The notes beneath the pieces are model-generated. The model worked only from the letters and a program-made list of their open reading frames with translations, was not told the DNA's origin and did no database searches. Shown one piece after another: positions 1-8,813 of a stretch of 64,000 nucleotides of DNA. The first letter of the stretch is position 1; every line of letters starts with the position of its first letter. A program made the position numbers and the translations under genes. Origin of the DNA: G963676655 sp963676655 (GTDB taxonomy: Bacteria > Verrucomicrobiota > Lentisphaeria > Victivallales > Victivallaceae); the NCBI GenBank assembly GCA_963676655.2, contig CAXXKX010000004.1:496001-560000 (forward strand), written 5' to 3'.

Positions 1-1
1 A

Positions 2-604
2 TTTTTCATCCCTCTGAATATGATGCTTCAGATCTCGAAGTACCTTCCGGTACTGGCGAAAAGTCCCCGCGCTATGTTCTCGGTTAATTATTTTAAGGAT
101 ATCGTTTCATCAAAATATAATATTGAACTGGAAAAAAGCCTGATTCGACTTCAGTCAGACAATGGTGAAATAAAAGTTAATAAATGCAAGTTTTCCGGTC
201 GTAAGATAGGAGATTTTTCATTTACCGGCACTATGAGACTCGGCACCGGTGACAGGTTGGACCTTAACTCTTTATACTCATTCTACGGAATTGATCTGCC
301 GGTACGAATTTACGGCACACTTGAACATCCGAAAACAGACTCGGCTGCCAGAATATCCACGGAGTTTTTACGCCGTAACACACTGGGGATTTTGAGGGGT
401 GAAGGGGTTGGTAAGATCATTAAGAATTCCAGCAAAGATCTGAAGCAGATTTTCAACAATATTCGCAATGGCGTCAAGCAGGAGGAATCGGACGACAGTC
501 AAAATGCGCCGGAAAACAATGACAATTCATCGACACGGGACAGACGCAAAAAACTTGAAGAAAATATCAAAAAATCGGTGAATGAACTGATTAAATTATT
601 TTAA
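2..604 (+). CDS. C-terminal part of an AsmA-like envelope protein (5' end outside window)
   Basis: The frame is open to the left edge, so this is the 3' end of a longer gene; the first ATG at 20 is probably internal. What is visible is about 200 residues: a beta-rich stretch ending in a PVRIYGTLEHPKTD-like segment, then a polar, Asp/Asn/Lys-rich tail that looks disordered. Repeated beta segments ending in a 'P-x-x-x-x-G-T-L-x-x-P' motif are typical of the C-terminal domain of AsmA-type proteins, which span the periplasm and are involved in lipid transport and outer-membrane homeostasis. That family call is an inference from a short stretch. It ends 19 bases before the fucosidase gene on the same strand, so the two may be co-transcribed. 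Confidence 0.5.
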   Translation, partial: FFIPLNMMLQISKYLPVLAKSPRAMFSVNYFKDIVSSKYNIELEKSLIRLQSDNGEIKVNKCKFSGRKIGDFSFTGTMRLGTGDRLDLNSLYSFYGIDLPVRIYGTLEHPKTDSAARISTEFLRRNTLGILRGEGVGKIIKNSSKDLKQIFNNIRNGVKQEESDDSQNAPENNDNSSTRDRRKKLEENIKKSVNELIKLF

Positions 605-623
605 TTTCTACTACAGGATATTT

Positions 624-2933
624 ATGAAAATATGGTATGATAAACCAGGAGGAGATTTTAACGATAATTTGCCGGCGGGAAACGGTCGCCTTGGCGTGAT
701 GGTTCCGGATGCTCCAAAAGGTTCCTGTTTTCACGATGAACGCATTTTAATCAACGAGGAAACGGTCTGGTATCGCAATGAAACGGAGAAACGCTACAAT
801 CCCGACTCGGCAAAATCCATCGATGAAATTCGACAACTGTTGCTGGCAGGTCGAATCAGAGAAGCGGAAAACCTTGCCCAGCTGGCATTGCGCTCGACGC
901 CGAAAGAACAATCGGTTTACCAGCCGCTGGGCTACCTGAATATTACCTGGACCGACCGGCCTTTTCCTCTGAATTTGTCCGGCTATCGCCGGGAACTTGA
1001 TTTGCAAACAGGAGTTATTTCCTGTCGCTACAAGATTGATGATGTGACATTTTACCGGGAAGTTTTTGTCAGCCGGGATTCCGAGGTTATCGCGGTGCGC
1101 TTTTCCGCTGACCGGCCGGAAATGATCTCGCTTTACGCTTATTTGACCCGACGGCCTTTCAATGGCAGAACTGCGGTTTTCAACCACGATTCATGTTCTA
1201 TTGAAGGCTCGTGTGGTCCGAATGGTGTAAGATTCGCTGCGGTGGTCAAGGCCGTGGCCGAGGGCGGCGAACTAAAGACAATCGGCGACCATGTTGTTTG
1301 TGAAAAAGCTGATGCCTTAACCTTATACGTCGCGGCAAATACTGACTATGCCTGTGATGATCCGATGCACGAGTCGTTGCTCCAGCTTGATGCGGCGCTT
1401 GTCGCCGGCTATGATATTATCAAGACTCAGCATGAAACTGAAATGCGCCGACTGACCGGGCGCTGTAATTTGCTGATGTCGTCGCCGCCGGAACTTGAAG
1501 AACTGCCGACCGATAAACGGCTGGAATTAATGGGGCAGGGCGGGAGTGACCCCGGTTTGCTGGCCGCTTATTTCGCATTCGGACGGCTGATGCTTGTTTC
1601 ATGCAGTCAGCCGGGATGCCGTCTGCCGTCAAATCTGCAGGGGATTTGGAATGATTCGTATACTCCGCCCTGGGAAAGCAAGTTCACGATCAATATCAAC
1701 ATTCAGATGTGTTATTGGCCGGCGGAAATATGCAACCTGAGCGAGTGCCATGACGCACTGTTTAATTTTCTGCAGAAACTGCTGCCGAACGCACGGGAGG
1801 CGGCGCGGGAAATATTCAATTGCCGGGGCGCGGTCTGCCAGCATAATTCCGATGCGTTTTTCGATTGCGGGGTTTGCGGCGAAGGTGTCAACAACAACCA
1901 CTGGCCGATGAGTATGCCGTGGTTTGCCCTGCATATGTGGGAGCGTTACTGCATGACTCGTGACCGGGAATTCCTGTGCGATATCGCCTGGCCCCTGATG
2001 CGGGAATACGCGTTGTTTTATTTTGATTATTTGACCGAATTGCCGGATGGAACATTGGGTACAGGGCCCAGTGTATCTCCGGAGAATACCTATATTCTTC
2101 CTGATGGCGAACGCGGCGCTTTATGTATGGCTCCGACAATGGACTCGCAAATTCTGCGTGAATTTTTCCTGGCGGTGCAGGATACGATAATTATTCTTGG
2201 AGAAGATGAAGAATTTTCCGACAAGGTTGCGGACATTTTGGAAAAGCTGCCTGAAACTAAAATCGGCTCCGACGGCAGGATTCTGGAATGGCGCGAGGAA
2301 CTTGAAGAGATTGAACCTGGACACCGCCATGTTTCTCATCTTTTCGGCCTTTTTCCCGGCAGTGAGATATCGCCGCATTATTCGCCGGAACTGGTTGACG
2401 GCGCGATCAAAACACTGGAATACCGCCTTGCCCATGGCGGTGCGGGGACCGGCTGGTCGCGCGCCTGGATGATTTTGTTTTACGCACGTCTGCTGCACGG
2501 CAAAGAAGTCGGTAAAAACCTGAACGCGCTGCTTGGAAAATCAACTTATCCGAATATGTTCGATTGTCATCCGCCGTTCCAGATTGACGGCAATTTCGGC
2601 GGAACCGCCGGGATGGCCGAAGCGTTGCTGCAAAGTTATGAGAAAGTTGAATTCTCCGGGGATGCGCCGTTGTTTGCGCTGCATCTGCTGCCGGCTCTGC
2701 CACCGGACTGGCCTGACGGAAAAGTGACAGGTTTGCGGGCGCGCGGCGGTTTTACCGTTGATATCGCCTGGCAAAACAGTGTTCTCGCTGAGGCCGTGAT
2801 CATTCCTGATTTTGACGGTCCATGTATTTTGCGTTCAACGGACAAACCGCGAATGGATGTAGCGGTTAATGAATATGCCCCCGGGCTCTGGTCTTTTGAG
2901 GCCCGTGCCGGTAAAAAATATCTGATTAAATAA
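624..2933 (+). CDS. Glycoside hydrolase family 95, alpha-L-fucosidase (or related 1,2-alpha-fucosidase/galactosidase)
   Basis: 769 aa. It begins directly with the GH95 N-terminal domain (PAGNGRLGVMV near residue 18, ERILINEETVWYR near 40) and has no signal peptide, so it should act in the cytoplasm on imported fucosylated oligosaccharides. GH95 is an inverting family that uses a general acid Glu and an Asn/Asp network (N421, N423, E566, D766 in Bifidobacterium AfcA). The equivalents are visible: N357 and N359 in the FTININIQMCYW motif, E487 in GPSVSPENTY and D655 in FQIDGNFGG. The (alpha/alpha)6 barrel covers roughly residues 270-680 and a C-terminal beta domain follows. The family also has L-galactosidase members, so substrate is not certain. 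It is shorter than secreted AfcA because the extra domains are missing. Confidence 0.92.
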   Translation: MKIWYDKPGGDFNDNLPAGNGRLGVMVPDAPKGSCFHDERILINEETVWYRNETEKRYNPDSAKSIDEIRQLLLAGRIREAENLAQLALRSTPKEQSVYQPLGYLNITWTDRPFPLNLSGYRRELDLQTGVISCRYKIDDVTFYREVFVSRDSEVIAVRFSADRPEMISLYAYLTRRPFNGRTAVFNHDSCSIEGSCGPNGVRFAAVVKAVAEGGELKTIGDHVVCEKADALTLYVAANTDYACDDPMHESLLQLDAALVAGYDIIKTQHETEMRRLTGRCNLLMSSPPELEELPTDKRLELMGQGGSDPGLLAAYFAFGRLMLVSCSQPGCRLPSNLQGIWNDSYTPPWESKFTININIQMCYWPAEICNLSECHDALFNFLQKLLPNAREAAREIFNCRGAVCQHNSDAFFDCGVCGEGVNNNHWPMSMPWFALHMWERYCMTRDREFLCDIAWPLMREYALFYFDYLTELPDGTLGTGPSVSPENTYILPDGERGALCMAPTMDSQILREFFLAVQDTIIILGEDEEFSDKVADILEKLPETKIGSDGRILEWREELEEIEPGHRHVSHLFGLFPGSEISPHYSPELVDGAIKTLEYRLAHGGAGTGWSRAWMILFYARLLHGKEVGKNLNALLGKSTYPNMFDCHPPFQIDGNFGGTAGMAEALLQSYEKVEFSGDAPLFALHLLPALPPDWPDGKVTGLRARGGFTVDIAWQNSVLAEAVIIPDFDGPCILRSTDKPRMDVAVNEYAPGLWSFEARAGKKYLIK

Positions 2934-2967
2934 AAAATAAATCAGACAGATTGCCGGCAAGCTATAG

Positions 2968-3951
2968 TCAGTCCTGTAATTTACGGAAGCAGTATATCAC
3001 GGTTCCGGTGGGCCCGATGCCGCGGCTGAGTTGTTTCCTGTTGACTCGATCTGGATTATCAAATTTTGCTCCCATTTCTCGAATGAACAGTTTCGAGCCT
3101 AATATAGCTCCGTCGCTGAAGTGTCGAGTGCGTCGCAGAAAACGTATCGGCATCGACTCTTTGCGTTTGGCATGTTCCTGCGCCTCAAATATCTCCTCGC
3201 TGGAGGCTCCACTCTCAGCGGCTACTATCCGCGCCAGTTCACTGCGGAAGTAACTGAAAAGATCGTTGTCGGTCCATTCAGAGGCGTCGCGATGCCAGAT
3301 GTTTTGTTTGAGGTGCTTGACGAAATTATCATGAAAAAGGTATTTACCGCATCCGCAGTACCGTCCCCACGTCGTGAAATTGTAATCGGCTGGATTGGTT
3401 GTCAACCCGGCGCGAACTGGATTTAACTCGACATATAAAACGCACGCTTCCAATGAATTGTGCCTGTCGAGAATGACACTTTTGAATTTATTGGCCCATA
3501 GTTTGCCGATACGGTCGCGGGATTGGTTGTAAACAACGGTGAAGCGTTGTTGGAAGGCCCGCATAAAGTAGCTGATGTCGATCATTTTCAGGCCGACTGC
3601 GCGACATATTTCAGGGGTGGCCGGGTTGATTTTTGGCATTTGTTTCGGCGCGTAGGCAAATTTATCCAACATGTTATTGTAGTATGAATTATGACGCTTA
3701 GCAATGTCCTCAAGCGACGGCAATTCATCCGGGCCGGGAGCGTAAACAACCACATGGAAATGGTTGCTCATCCAGGCGGCTGAGATCACCTCGATCAGGA
3801 AATATTCGCAAAGGTTTTGCAACAGTCGGAAGCCGTACTCCATATCGACCTGATTGAACGGTTTTTCGCCTTTGCAACCGGAAGTCCTATTCATCAGATG
3901 GTAGTAGCAGCCTTCGCCTTTAACTTTCATTCGCGTTCCGCGTCCAGACAT
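2968..3951 (-). CDS. Y1_Tnp / REP-associated tyrosine transposase (RAYT-like)
   Basis: 327 aa HUH-superfamily single-strand transposase. The metal-binding HFH triad is H64-F65-H66 inside WMSNHFHVVV, and the catalytic Tyr is likely Y90 or Y91 (HNSYYNNML). IS200/IS605 TnpA proteins are about 150 aa; this one carries about 180 extra C-terminal residues, as in the larger RAYT-type relatives that are usually single-copy and act on genomic palindromes. GGAG lies 8 bases before the ATG. No IS ends or TnpB gene are visible, so this may be a resident gene rather than a mobile unit. The palindrome-rich element at 43047-43335 is the kind of repeat such enzymes are associated with, but a link is only a guess. 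Confidence 0.85.
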   Translation of the reverse strand: MSGRGTRMKVKGEGCYYHLMNRTSGCKGEKPFNQVDMEYGFRLLQNLCEYFLIEVISAAWMSNHFHVVVYAPGPDELPSLEDIAKRHNSYYNNMLDKFAYAPKQMPKINPATPEICRAVGLKMIDISYFMRAFQQRFTVVYNQSRDRIGKLWANKFKSVILDRHNSLEACVLYVELNPVRAGLTTNPADYNFTTWGRYCGCGKYLFHDNFVKHLKQNIWHRDASEWTDNDLFSYFRSELARIVAAESGASSEEIFEAQEHAKRKESMPIRFLRRTRHFSDGAILGSKLFIREMGAKFDNPDRVNRKQLSRGIGPTGTVIYCFRKLQD

Positions 3952-4078
3952 GATTTTTTCTCCATTGTTGACAACTTTGCTGTTAATATAGTGGCTGGAA
4001 ATGGGTTTGTCAAATTAAATCATTATGTGATTTTATAAAAAATCATAATATTTTGATTATTAAAAAGATATCATGCGT

Positions 4079-4288
4079 TTAATGACTGTTGTTACGTGGT
4101 GATTTGCGAGAAGACCTGATGATGATTTTATCCGCACGTTCCTGGATGCGCGTTTTTTCTTTGCGGTTTCGTTGATGCAGGGCTTTTGTCAATTTAAATG
4201 ACATTCCAGCCATTATCAACAGCAGAGCCACCATGACCATCAGCATAATGCTCATAAAACCTTTTTCGTTTTTATGCAGTTTATTCAT
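4079..4288 (-). CDS. Small single-span membrane protein at the end of the secretion/pilus block
   Basis: 69 aa. After a short basic N-terminus (KLHKNEKGF) comes one hydrophobic helix (residues about 11-30) and then a strongly basic tail of Arg/Lys. The 'EKGF-MS-IMLMVMVALLL' start resembles the N-terminus of PilX-type minor pilins (G before F), but the Glu at position 5 is absent and the soluble domain is missing. Its ATG overlaps the stop of the preceding gene (ATGA), so it is the last gene of a translationally coupled series. Function is unknown; assembly or regulation of the pseudopilus is a guess from context. Confidence 0.7.
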   Translation of the reverse strand: MNKLHKNEKGFMSIMLMVMVALLLIMAGMSFKLTKALHQRNRKEKTRIQERADKIIIRSSRKSPRNNSH

Positions 4289-4752
4289 GATTTTGGTTTT
4301 CTCAGGGCCGCAACGATACGCATTTTATATTCAGGGTTGGTCGCGTTGCGTTTTGATTTTTTTAGATTAAACAAGGTTAATACGGCGCAATCAGCTCCGG
4401 TTTCATGGGGTTCAAACTTAAATTCCGCGCGCCAGGTGCCGGGAATTGATAACCGGTCATCGGCTATTGCGAGCAGTTTACGTTTATTTTTTTCAATGAT
4501 TTTCGCATTGTGTATAATTTGTTTAGCTTCTGAAGCGCTTTTGTCTTTGAAGATATGTCGCCAGCGACTTTTCAAATCGGCAGCCCTGGCTTGAGCATAT
4601 AGCGCCCGTGAGTTGCGGATGAAAGTGTCCTGCAATACTTGAAATGACTTTATCACGGATGTCGACAGCAAAGCCATTATGACCATGATCAGCATACATT
4701 CAACCAGCATTGCAGGACGGACCAAAAAGTTTTTACGGCTCATTTTGTGCAT
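4285..4752 (-). CDS. Degenerate prepilin-like (pseudopilin) protein
   Basis: 155 aa from the chosen start. ATG at 4752 is preceded by GGAGGT with a 9-base spacer; the longer open frame to 4821 lacks such a site. The N-terminus has the prepilin layout: a basic leader (MHKMSRKNFLVRP), then AMLVECMLIMVIMALL with a Glu at the fifth position of the putative mature protein and a continuous hydrophobic helix. The usual Gly at -1 is replaced by Pro, so cleavage by prepilin peptidase is doubtful. The rest is a small polar domain of beta segments. It overlaps the upstream gene by 13 bases and the downstream gene by 4. Probably a minor subunit of the same assembly as the ATPase and GspF-like genes. Confidence 0.75.
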   Translation of the reverse strand: MHKMSRKNFLVRPAMLVECMLIMVIMALLSTSVIKSFQVLQDTFIRNSRALYAQARAADLKSRWRHIFKDKSASEAKQIIHNAKIIEKNKRKLLAIADDRLSIPGTWRAEFKFEPHETGADCAVLTLFNLKKSKRNATNPEYKMRIVAALRKPKS

Positions 4753-5117
4753 GGTAAAACGACCTCCGCGAGTTTTCTTTTCCGGTTCTTTCCGGCATCC
4801 CGGTAAATGGTCAGGCGGCATTTACCGTTTTTCAATTCAATCTCATGCGTGATCTTGTTATCAGACGCCAGACCGCCCCCGGTTAATTCTTCTTTGAGGA
4901 TTGTCGCAAGCCGTTTCGAATCCGGGGCTTTTTCCGCCTCCAGCCGCTCTAAAGTGTTATCCAGTACCAGGACCGCTCTGGCTTCGGCCCGATAGACTTT
5001 GTTGGTGCGGTTAAGAGAATCCATAATGTTAAAAAACGCGCTGAAAACGATGACGGCAAAAGCCATTGCCATCACCATTTCAATCATTACGAAATTGTTT
5101 TTGAACCAATTCATCAA
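4740..5117 (-). CDS. Pseudopilin-like protein (GspI/GspJ-type N-terminus)
   Basis: 125 aa. A short leader (MMNWFKNN) precedes F-V-M-I-E-M followed by a hydrophobic helix (VMAMAFAVIVFSAFF), matching the type IV prepilin pattern with Glu five residues after the putative cleavage point; residue -1 is Asn rather than Gly. The C-terminal 70 residues form a small polar domain. The start ATG overlaps the stop of the ATPase gene by 4 bases (ATGA), indicating coupled translation. In type II secretion such small proteins cap the pseudopilus; in type IV pili they are minor pilins. Confidence 0.75.
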   Translation of the reverse strand: MMNWFKNNFVMIEMVMAMAFAVIVFSAFFNIMDSLNRTNKVYRAEARAVLVLDNTLERLEAEKAPDSKRLATILKEELTGGGLASDNKITHEIELKNGKCRLTIYRDAGKNRKRKLAEVVLPCTK

Positions 5118-6163
5118 AGCAGTTTAACCTGTTCTTTAGTGATCAAGCCTTGTTCCGCCGCGAGCATTGCCTGATATTCCAGATCGGCGGTCTTAATCCC
5201 TTTTATGTGTTTGCGTAATTGATCCAGCCCCGGTTTGGTCATAATGAAATCGCGCCAGGCGTCATCCGGCTGTAGGCACGCCGCAATCGGGACAATGCCG
5301 TGTTCCCGGGTATGAAACAAGCGTTGAGAGACGATTCCTTTGATTGCCGCCGCGACCAGGAACGGTTCAAATCCCTGATGCATAATCCTGGCATAAACCG
5401 AGGCGATATCCCCTGCATGATAGGTTGAGATGACGCGGTGCCCGGTCAATGCCGCTTCCAGCGCGATCCTGACTACCGCCTTGTCTCGCATCTCGCCGAT
5501 GACCAGGGTTTTGACGTCCTGACGCAGCGCGGATTTAAGCGAGGTTTCCCAGAATGCGAAATCATCCTCGCTTTCATCGGAACGTTTCAGTTCGCATTGC
5601 GATATTCCCGGCAGTTCGCATTCCACCGGATCTTCCACGGTGATTATCGATGAGGGATCCTGATCATCATTCAGCAGTTCCCGCAGCATGGCGTATACGG
5701 TGGTTGTCTTACCGCAGCCGGTCGGCCCTGTCAGGATAATCAGTCCGGTCGGCAACAGCATCGATCTTAGAGTTCCGGTGACTTCCTCGGAAAAACCGAG
5801 TTCATTGATCGTTTTCGGGGCCGCGCCGCCATTCATGACCCGGATCGTGATGCGTTCCCCATGAATGGTCGGCATTACCGCAACCCGGAACTCGGAACCG
5901 GCAAATTGAAACGATCCGTCCTGTGGTATACGGGTGCGGTAGGTCAGCAGTTTCGCCAGTACCTTAACCCGGGCGGTACACTGCGACCCGAAAGCAGCGT
6001 CCACCGTATCAATGTCTTGTTGAATGCCGTTAATCCTCATCCGCAGTTTCAGGCATTCCCGTTGCGGCAGCAGGTAAATATCGCTCGCGTCGTTTGCTAC
6101 TGCCTGATTCAGCAGTTTATCGACAAAATCCGGTACTCTGTTATCAATTTGATTTTTAGCCAT
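5114..6163 (-). CDS. Type II secretion / type IV pilus ATPase (GspE/PilT family)
   Basis: 349 aa from ATG at 6163, which has GGAAG 5 bases upstream; the open frame to 6217 would overlap the previous gene. All ATPase motifs are present: Walker A GPTGCGKTTT, Asp box ITVEDPVE, Walker B LVIGEMRD and His box TGHRVISTYHAGD. The protein lacks the long N1 domain and the tetracysteine zinc domain of true GspE, so its size is nearer PilT. It should be a cytoplasmic hexameric ATPase that drives pilin extension or retraction, working on the GspF-like membrane proteins encoded just upstream and the prepilins just downstream. It is the only motor ATPase in this block, so it may serve both GspF pairs. Confidence 0.92.
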   Translation of the reverse strand: MAKNQIDNRVPDFVDKLLNQAVANDASDIYLLPQRECLKLRMRINGIQQDIDTVDAAFGSQCTARVKVLAKLLTYRTRIPQDGSFQFAGSEFRVAVMPTIHGERITIRVMNGGAAPKTINELGFSEEVTGTLRSMLLPTGLIILTGPTGCGKTTTVYAMLRELLNDDQDPSSIITVEDPVECELPGISQCELKRSDESEDDFAFWETSLKSALRQDVKTLVIGEMRDKAVVRIALEAALTGHRVISTYHAGDIASVYARIMHQGFEPFLVAAAIKGIVSQRLFHTREHGIVPIAACLQPDDAWRDFIMTKPGLDQLRKHIKGIKTADLEYQAMLAAEQGLITKEQVKLL

Positions 6164-6179
6164 GACTACTTCCTTGTTT

Positions 6180-7295
6180 TCATTTCCACTGTTCTGCCGC
6201 ATAAAGAATAAATCCAAACAAAATATTGCCTGACATGATCACGACAGCACCGATTAATAAGGACGTAAATAAAATAACACCGATTTTTATAAACAAACCA
6301 AGTCTCTGAAACCGGCGTCCGACAACCACTGTCAGTCTTTGAGCAATAAGTTTAAATCCTTCCTCAACCTTTTCTCTTCTGCCGTAATTTTTGATTATGA
6401 AAAGTTCCATCGGACTGCTCAAGTTCATACGTTCCCATGCGTCCATCCATGATGTACCGCTTTTGACATCGTTTATAAATTGCTGTAATTTTTTTCTTTG
6501 CCATTTCAAATGACAAGTCTGGATAGAATTCTCCGCTGCCTGGATTATATCATCTCCGGCACCAAGCATTATGCTCATACATAAGGCCATTTCAAGCTGA
6601 CATGTATCTTTTGAAATTCTGCTGAGCCAGGGAATCCACATAAAAAGGGGCTGTCGGAGGAGATTGAAGTGAAAACTTGGCAATACAGGCAGATTGATCG
6701 CATAGCGGGTGATCGCCAATATAAGAAACAATGCAAAAATAAATAATGTAAACATCATAACTTGAGGAGCATAATCTTCAACATGTTTAGCAATATCCAT
6801 AAACATGAGAGAGTAGGGAGTCATACTCGAGGCAAAGTCATTACTGCTGAGTTCATTAAATATTTTGTAGAGATTAGGTAAGATAATAATTATCATCGCT
6901 GTGACGGAAAAACATTCTATCAAAGGCATAAAAAGTGTGATCCACAGATGGCCAAATGAGATTGACATTATTGCCGCATTGCGGCCCATTGACGGCAATA
7001 CTTCCGGTAATCGATTATTTTGTTCTGCTATTTCAACCGCTTTTAAATAATGTTTAGGCAAACTCTGCTTTGAATGTTTTAATGCTTCACTGAGCGTACT
7101 GCCGTTTTTAAGCGATGCGATCGCCGGGGCAAATTTATTACCGAATTTGCTTAAGTTTTGCAGTGCTTCATGAAAAGGAATGTTGTTTTCGGCAGCCCAT
7201 CCCAGCATGATTATTATGCTTTTAACTCTATCATTATATACCCCGGAAAAGGATTCATAATGTTTATTGATGGTTGATGAAATATTAACTGCCAT
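6180..7295 (-). CDS. GspF/PilC-like inner-membrane platform protein, second of pair (copy B)
   Basis: 371 aa. Two T2SSF-type helical repeats are seen: residues about 25-165 and 220-371, each a soluble helical bundle followed by membrane helices (for example ITLFMPLIECFSVTAMIIIILP and IGVILFTSLLIGAVVIMSGN). GspF/PilC sits in the inner membrane and couples the motor ATPase to pilin assembly. It starts 6 bases after the previous GspF-like gene, so the two are co-translated. It is clearly paralogous to the gene at 8814-10391 (shared LGWAA.NNIPF near the start, GAGDD/SAGDD.I.AAEN and W.DAWERM later) but lacks that gene's central insertion. Confidence 0.87.
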   Translation of the reverse strand: MAVNISSTINKHYESFSGVYNDRVKSIIIMLGWAAENNIPFHEALQNLSKFGNKFAPAIASLKNGSTLSEALKHSKQSLPKHYLKAVEIAEQNNRLPEVLPSMGRNAAIMSISFGHLWITLFMPLIECFSVTAMIIIILPNLYKIFNELSSNDFASSMTPYSLMFMDIAKHVEDYAPQVMMFTLFIFALFLILAITRYAINLPVLPSFHFNLLRQPLFMWIPWLSRISKDTCQLEMALCMSIMLGAGDDIIQAAENSIQTCHLKWQRKKLQQFINDVKSGTSWMDAWERMNLSSPMELFIIKNYGRREKVEEGFKLIAQRLTVVVGRRFQRLGLFIKIGVILFTSLLIGAVVIMSGNILFGFILYAAEQWK

Positions 7296-7301
7296 ATTGA
7301 A

Positions 7302-8339
7302 TTAAGCCAATTTCTCGATTATTTTAATAAGCGGAATAAACATAGCTGAAATTATTGTTCCAGCAATAAACGCACAAGCAATTGTAATAAGCACTTCCAT
7401 TATAATTCCTACCTTTACGGCTGAATCTGCCGCACACCCTTCAAAATGTTCACTCATTTTCTCGAATTCATCCGACTGTTTTTCATCGGGAATATGACGC
7501 ATAGCAGAGACAACCATACCGGAAACGGATGATATTTTTTCGAGCGCTTCTGCTGGCGGACAGCCTCCTTCACAAGACTTTGCCGCATGATACAAAGCTC
7601 GGGATAAATAGCCTTCAGACATCCCGGCTACTATTCTTAATGCTTTAGGCGCCGGTGTTTTTTGCTGCATCATGATCGACCATAATCCGCAAAACTTAGC
7701 CATATCAAGATTTCGGAAAACAATAAAATAAGGAGGTGTAATTTTAAGCAGTCTCATCAAGATAGGAACAGCCGCCTGACTGGTGAACAGGTATGCGATC
7801 AATAAAACAATCACAAAAAATAAACTAGAGACCAAATAGATATGAGCACAAACGATTTTAGACTGGAAAACCACCGCTTGGGTGAGAGTAGGAAGCTTAT
7901 ATCCAAAAAGCAATTCCTTGTAGAGTTCCGCAAAACCAGGGGTAACGGAATATAAAATGAAACCATACAACAAAAAACCGATTAAAAGGATGAGCAGTGG
8001 ATATAGAGACGCAGTTTTCAGCGCTTCCAGCATGCGTTCACTAAACCTTGCTTGTCGTGCTACTTCGTGTAGTGCTTCTGCCAGTAAATTATCTTTTTCA
8101 CCGGCTTCAATGATTGCTTGATAATGTATCGGAAATGTTTCCTTCTGATCATACATTGCACGAGATAAAGAGTGCCCCTTCTCAACACTCATGCTCAATT
8201 TGCCAAGAACTTTCCGGGTGCGGCGTTTGCGTATGCTTTTTTCCAGAGATCTCAAACTTTCAGGTAAAGGCAATTTAGATTGGACCAGTAATGCCAGTTC
8301 GTTGTAAAATTCACTTGGAAAATGGTAATTGTTGTACAT
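7302..8339 (-). CDS. GspF/PilC-like inner-membrane platform protein, first of pair (copy B)
   Basis: 345 aa. It starts with PSEFYNELALLVQSKLPLPESL, the typical opening of T2SSF domains, followed by SLYPLLILLIGFLLYGFILY as a membrane segment. A second helical repeat around residues 200-300 is followed by a C-terminal membrane hairpin (VLITIACAFIAGTIISAMFIPL). It pairs with the next gene, so two different F proteins are made together, which is unusual because ordinary T2SS and T4P have one. It is paralogous to the gene at 10391-11422 (PSEFY.ELALLV.S..PLPESL in both). A consensus-like promoter lies 33 bases upstream. Confidence 0.87.
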   Translation of the reverse strand: MYNNYHFPSEFYNELALLVQSKLPLPESLRSLEKSIRKRRTRKVLGKLSMSVEKGHSLSRAMYDQKETFPIHYQAIIEAGEKDNLLAEALHEVARQARFSERMLEALKTASLYPLLILLIGFLLYGFILYSVTPGFAELYKELLFGYKLPTLTQAVVFQSKIVCAHIYLVSSLFFVIVLLIAYLFTSQAAVPILMRLLKITPPYFIVFRNLDMAKFCGLWSIMMQQKTPAPKALRIVAGMSEGYLSRALYHAAKSCEGGCPPAEALEKISSVSGMVVSAMRHIPDEKQSDEFEKMSEHFEGCAADSAVKVGIIMEVLITIACAFIAGTIISAMFIPLIKIIEKLA

Positions 8340-8371
8340 TCAGCCAGACTCCCCGCTTTAAGTATACATTA

Positions 8372-8400
8372 ACCATACACGAATCGCTTGCTAATGTCAA
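8372..8400 (-). promoter_or_regulatory. Sigma70-type promoter of GspF pair B
   Basis: Read on the minus strand: TTGACA (8395-8400), 17-base spacer, TATGGT (8372-8377), about 33 bases before the start codon at 8339. The A/T-rich stretch just upstream of -35 and the letters around -10 (CGTGTATGGTT) are nearly the same as at 11452-11480, so the promoter was duplicated together with the genes. The spacer itself has diverged. Confidence 0.75.
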
Positions 8401-8813
8401 ATTTAAAAATAAAATATCCTGACAAAATGCTGAAGATTTGTATTCGGTCAGTTGGCAGGCCAGCAACAAATGATCTCCGTTCAACGTCTTGGATTTAAGC
8501 AGCTACGCGCTTGAAATCAATGACATCACTTCGAGCAAAATGATGTTACTGCGTCATGCGTTGCATGACAAATGCCCTTCGTAGCGAACGGCATGACCGC
8601 CGCTTCGGCGACCAGCATCTCGTTGCTGGACCACGCCTGCGTACGACGCGGTGCGGTATAACTGCTACGCAGAGTTTGTTATAAAATGGTCTGACCGATT
8701 ACGAAGATTTTTCCCTTTAAAGTAAAGCAGATTAAGTATGGAAATGAATTACCGGTTCATTATCAAGAAATTATAGAAACGGCAAAAAGATGTATTTTCC
8801 CAATTGTTATTCC
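8401..8813. other. Non-coding gap with a run of short hairpins between the two GspF pairs
   Basis: No convincing gene is seen in either strand. From 8524 to 8671 the sequence is GC-rich and packed with inverted repeats: CATCA/TGATG (8524-8545), GTCATGC/GCATGAC with a 3-base loop (8553-8569), CAGCA/TGCTG and CTGCGTA/TACGCAG (about 8638-8671). The flanks are A/T-rich. It could be a degraded mobile element, a structured leader or spacer left by the duplication, or an RNA; nothing decides between these. Confidence 0.45.
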
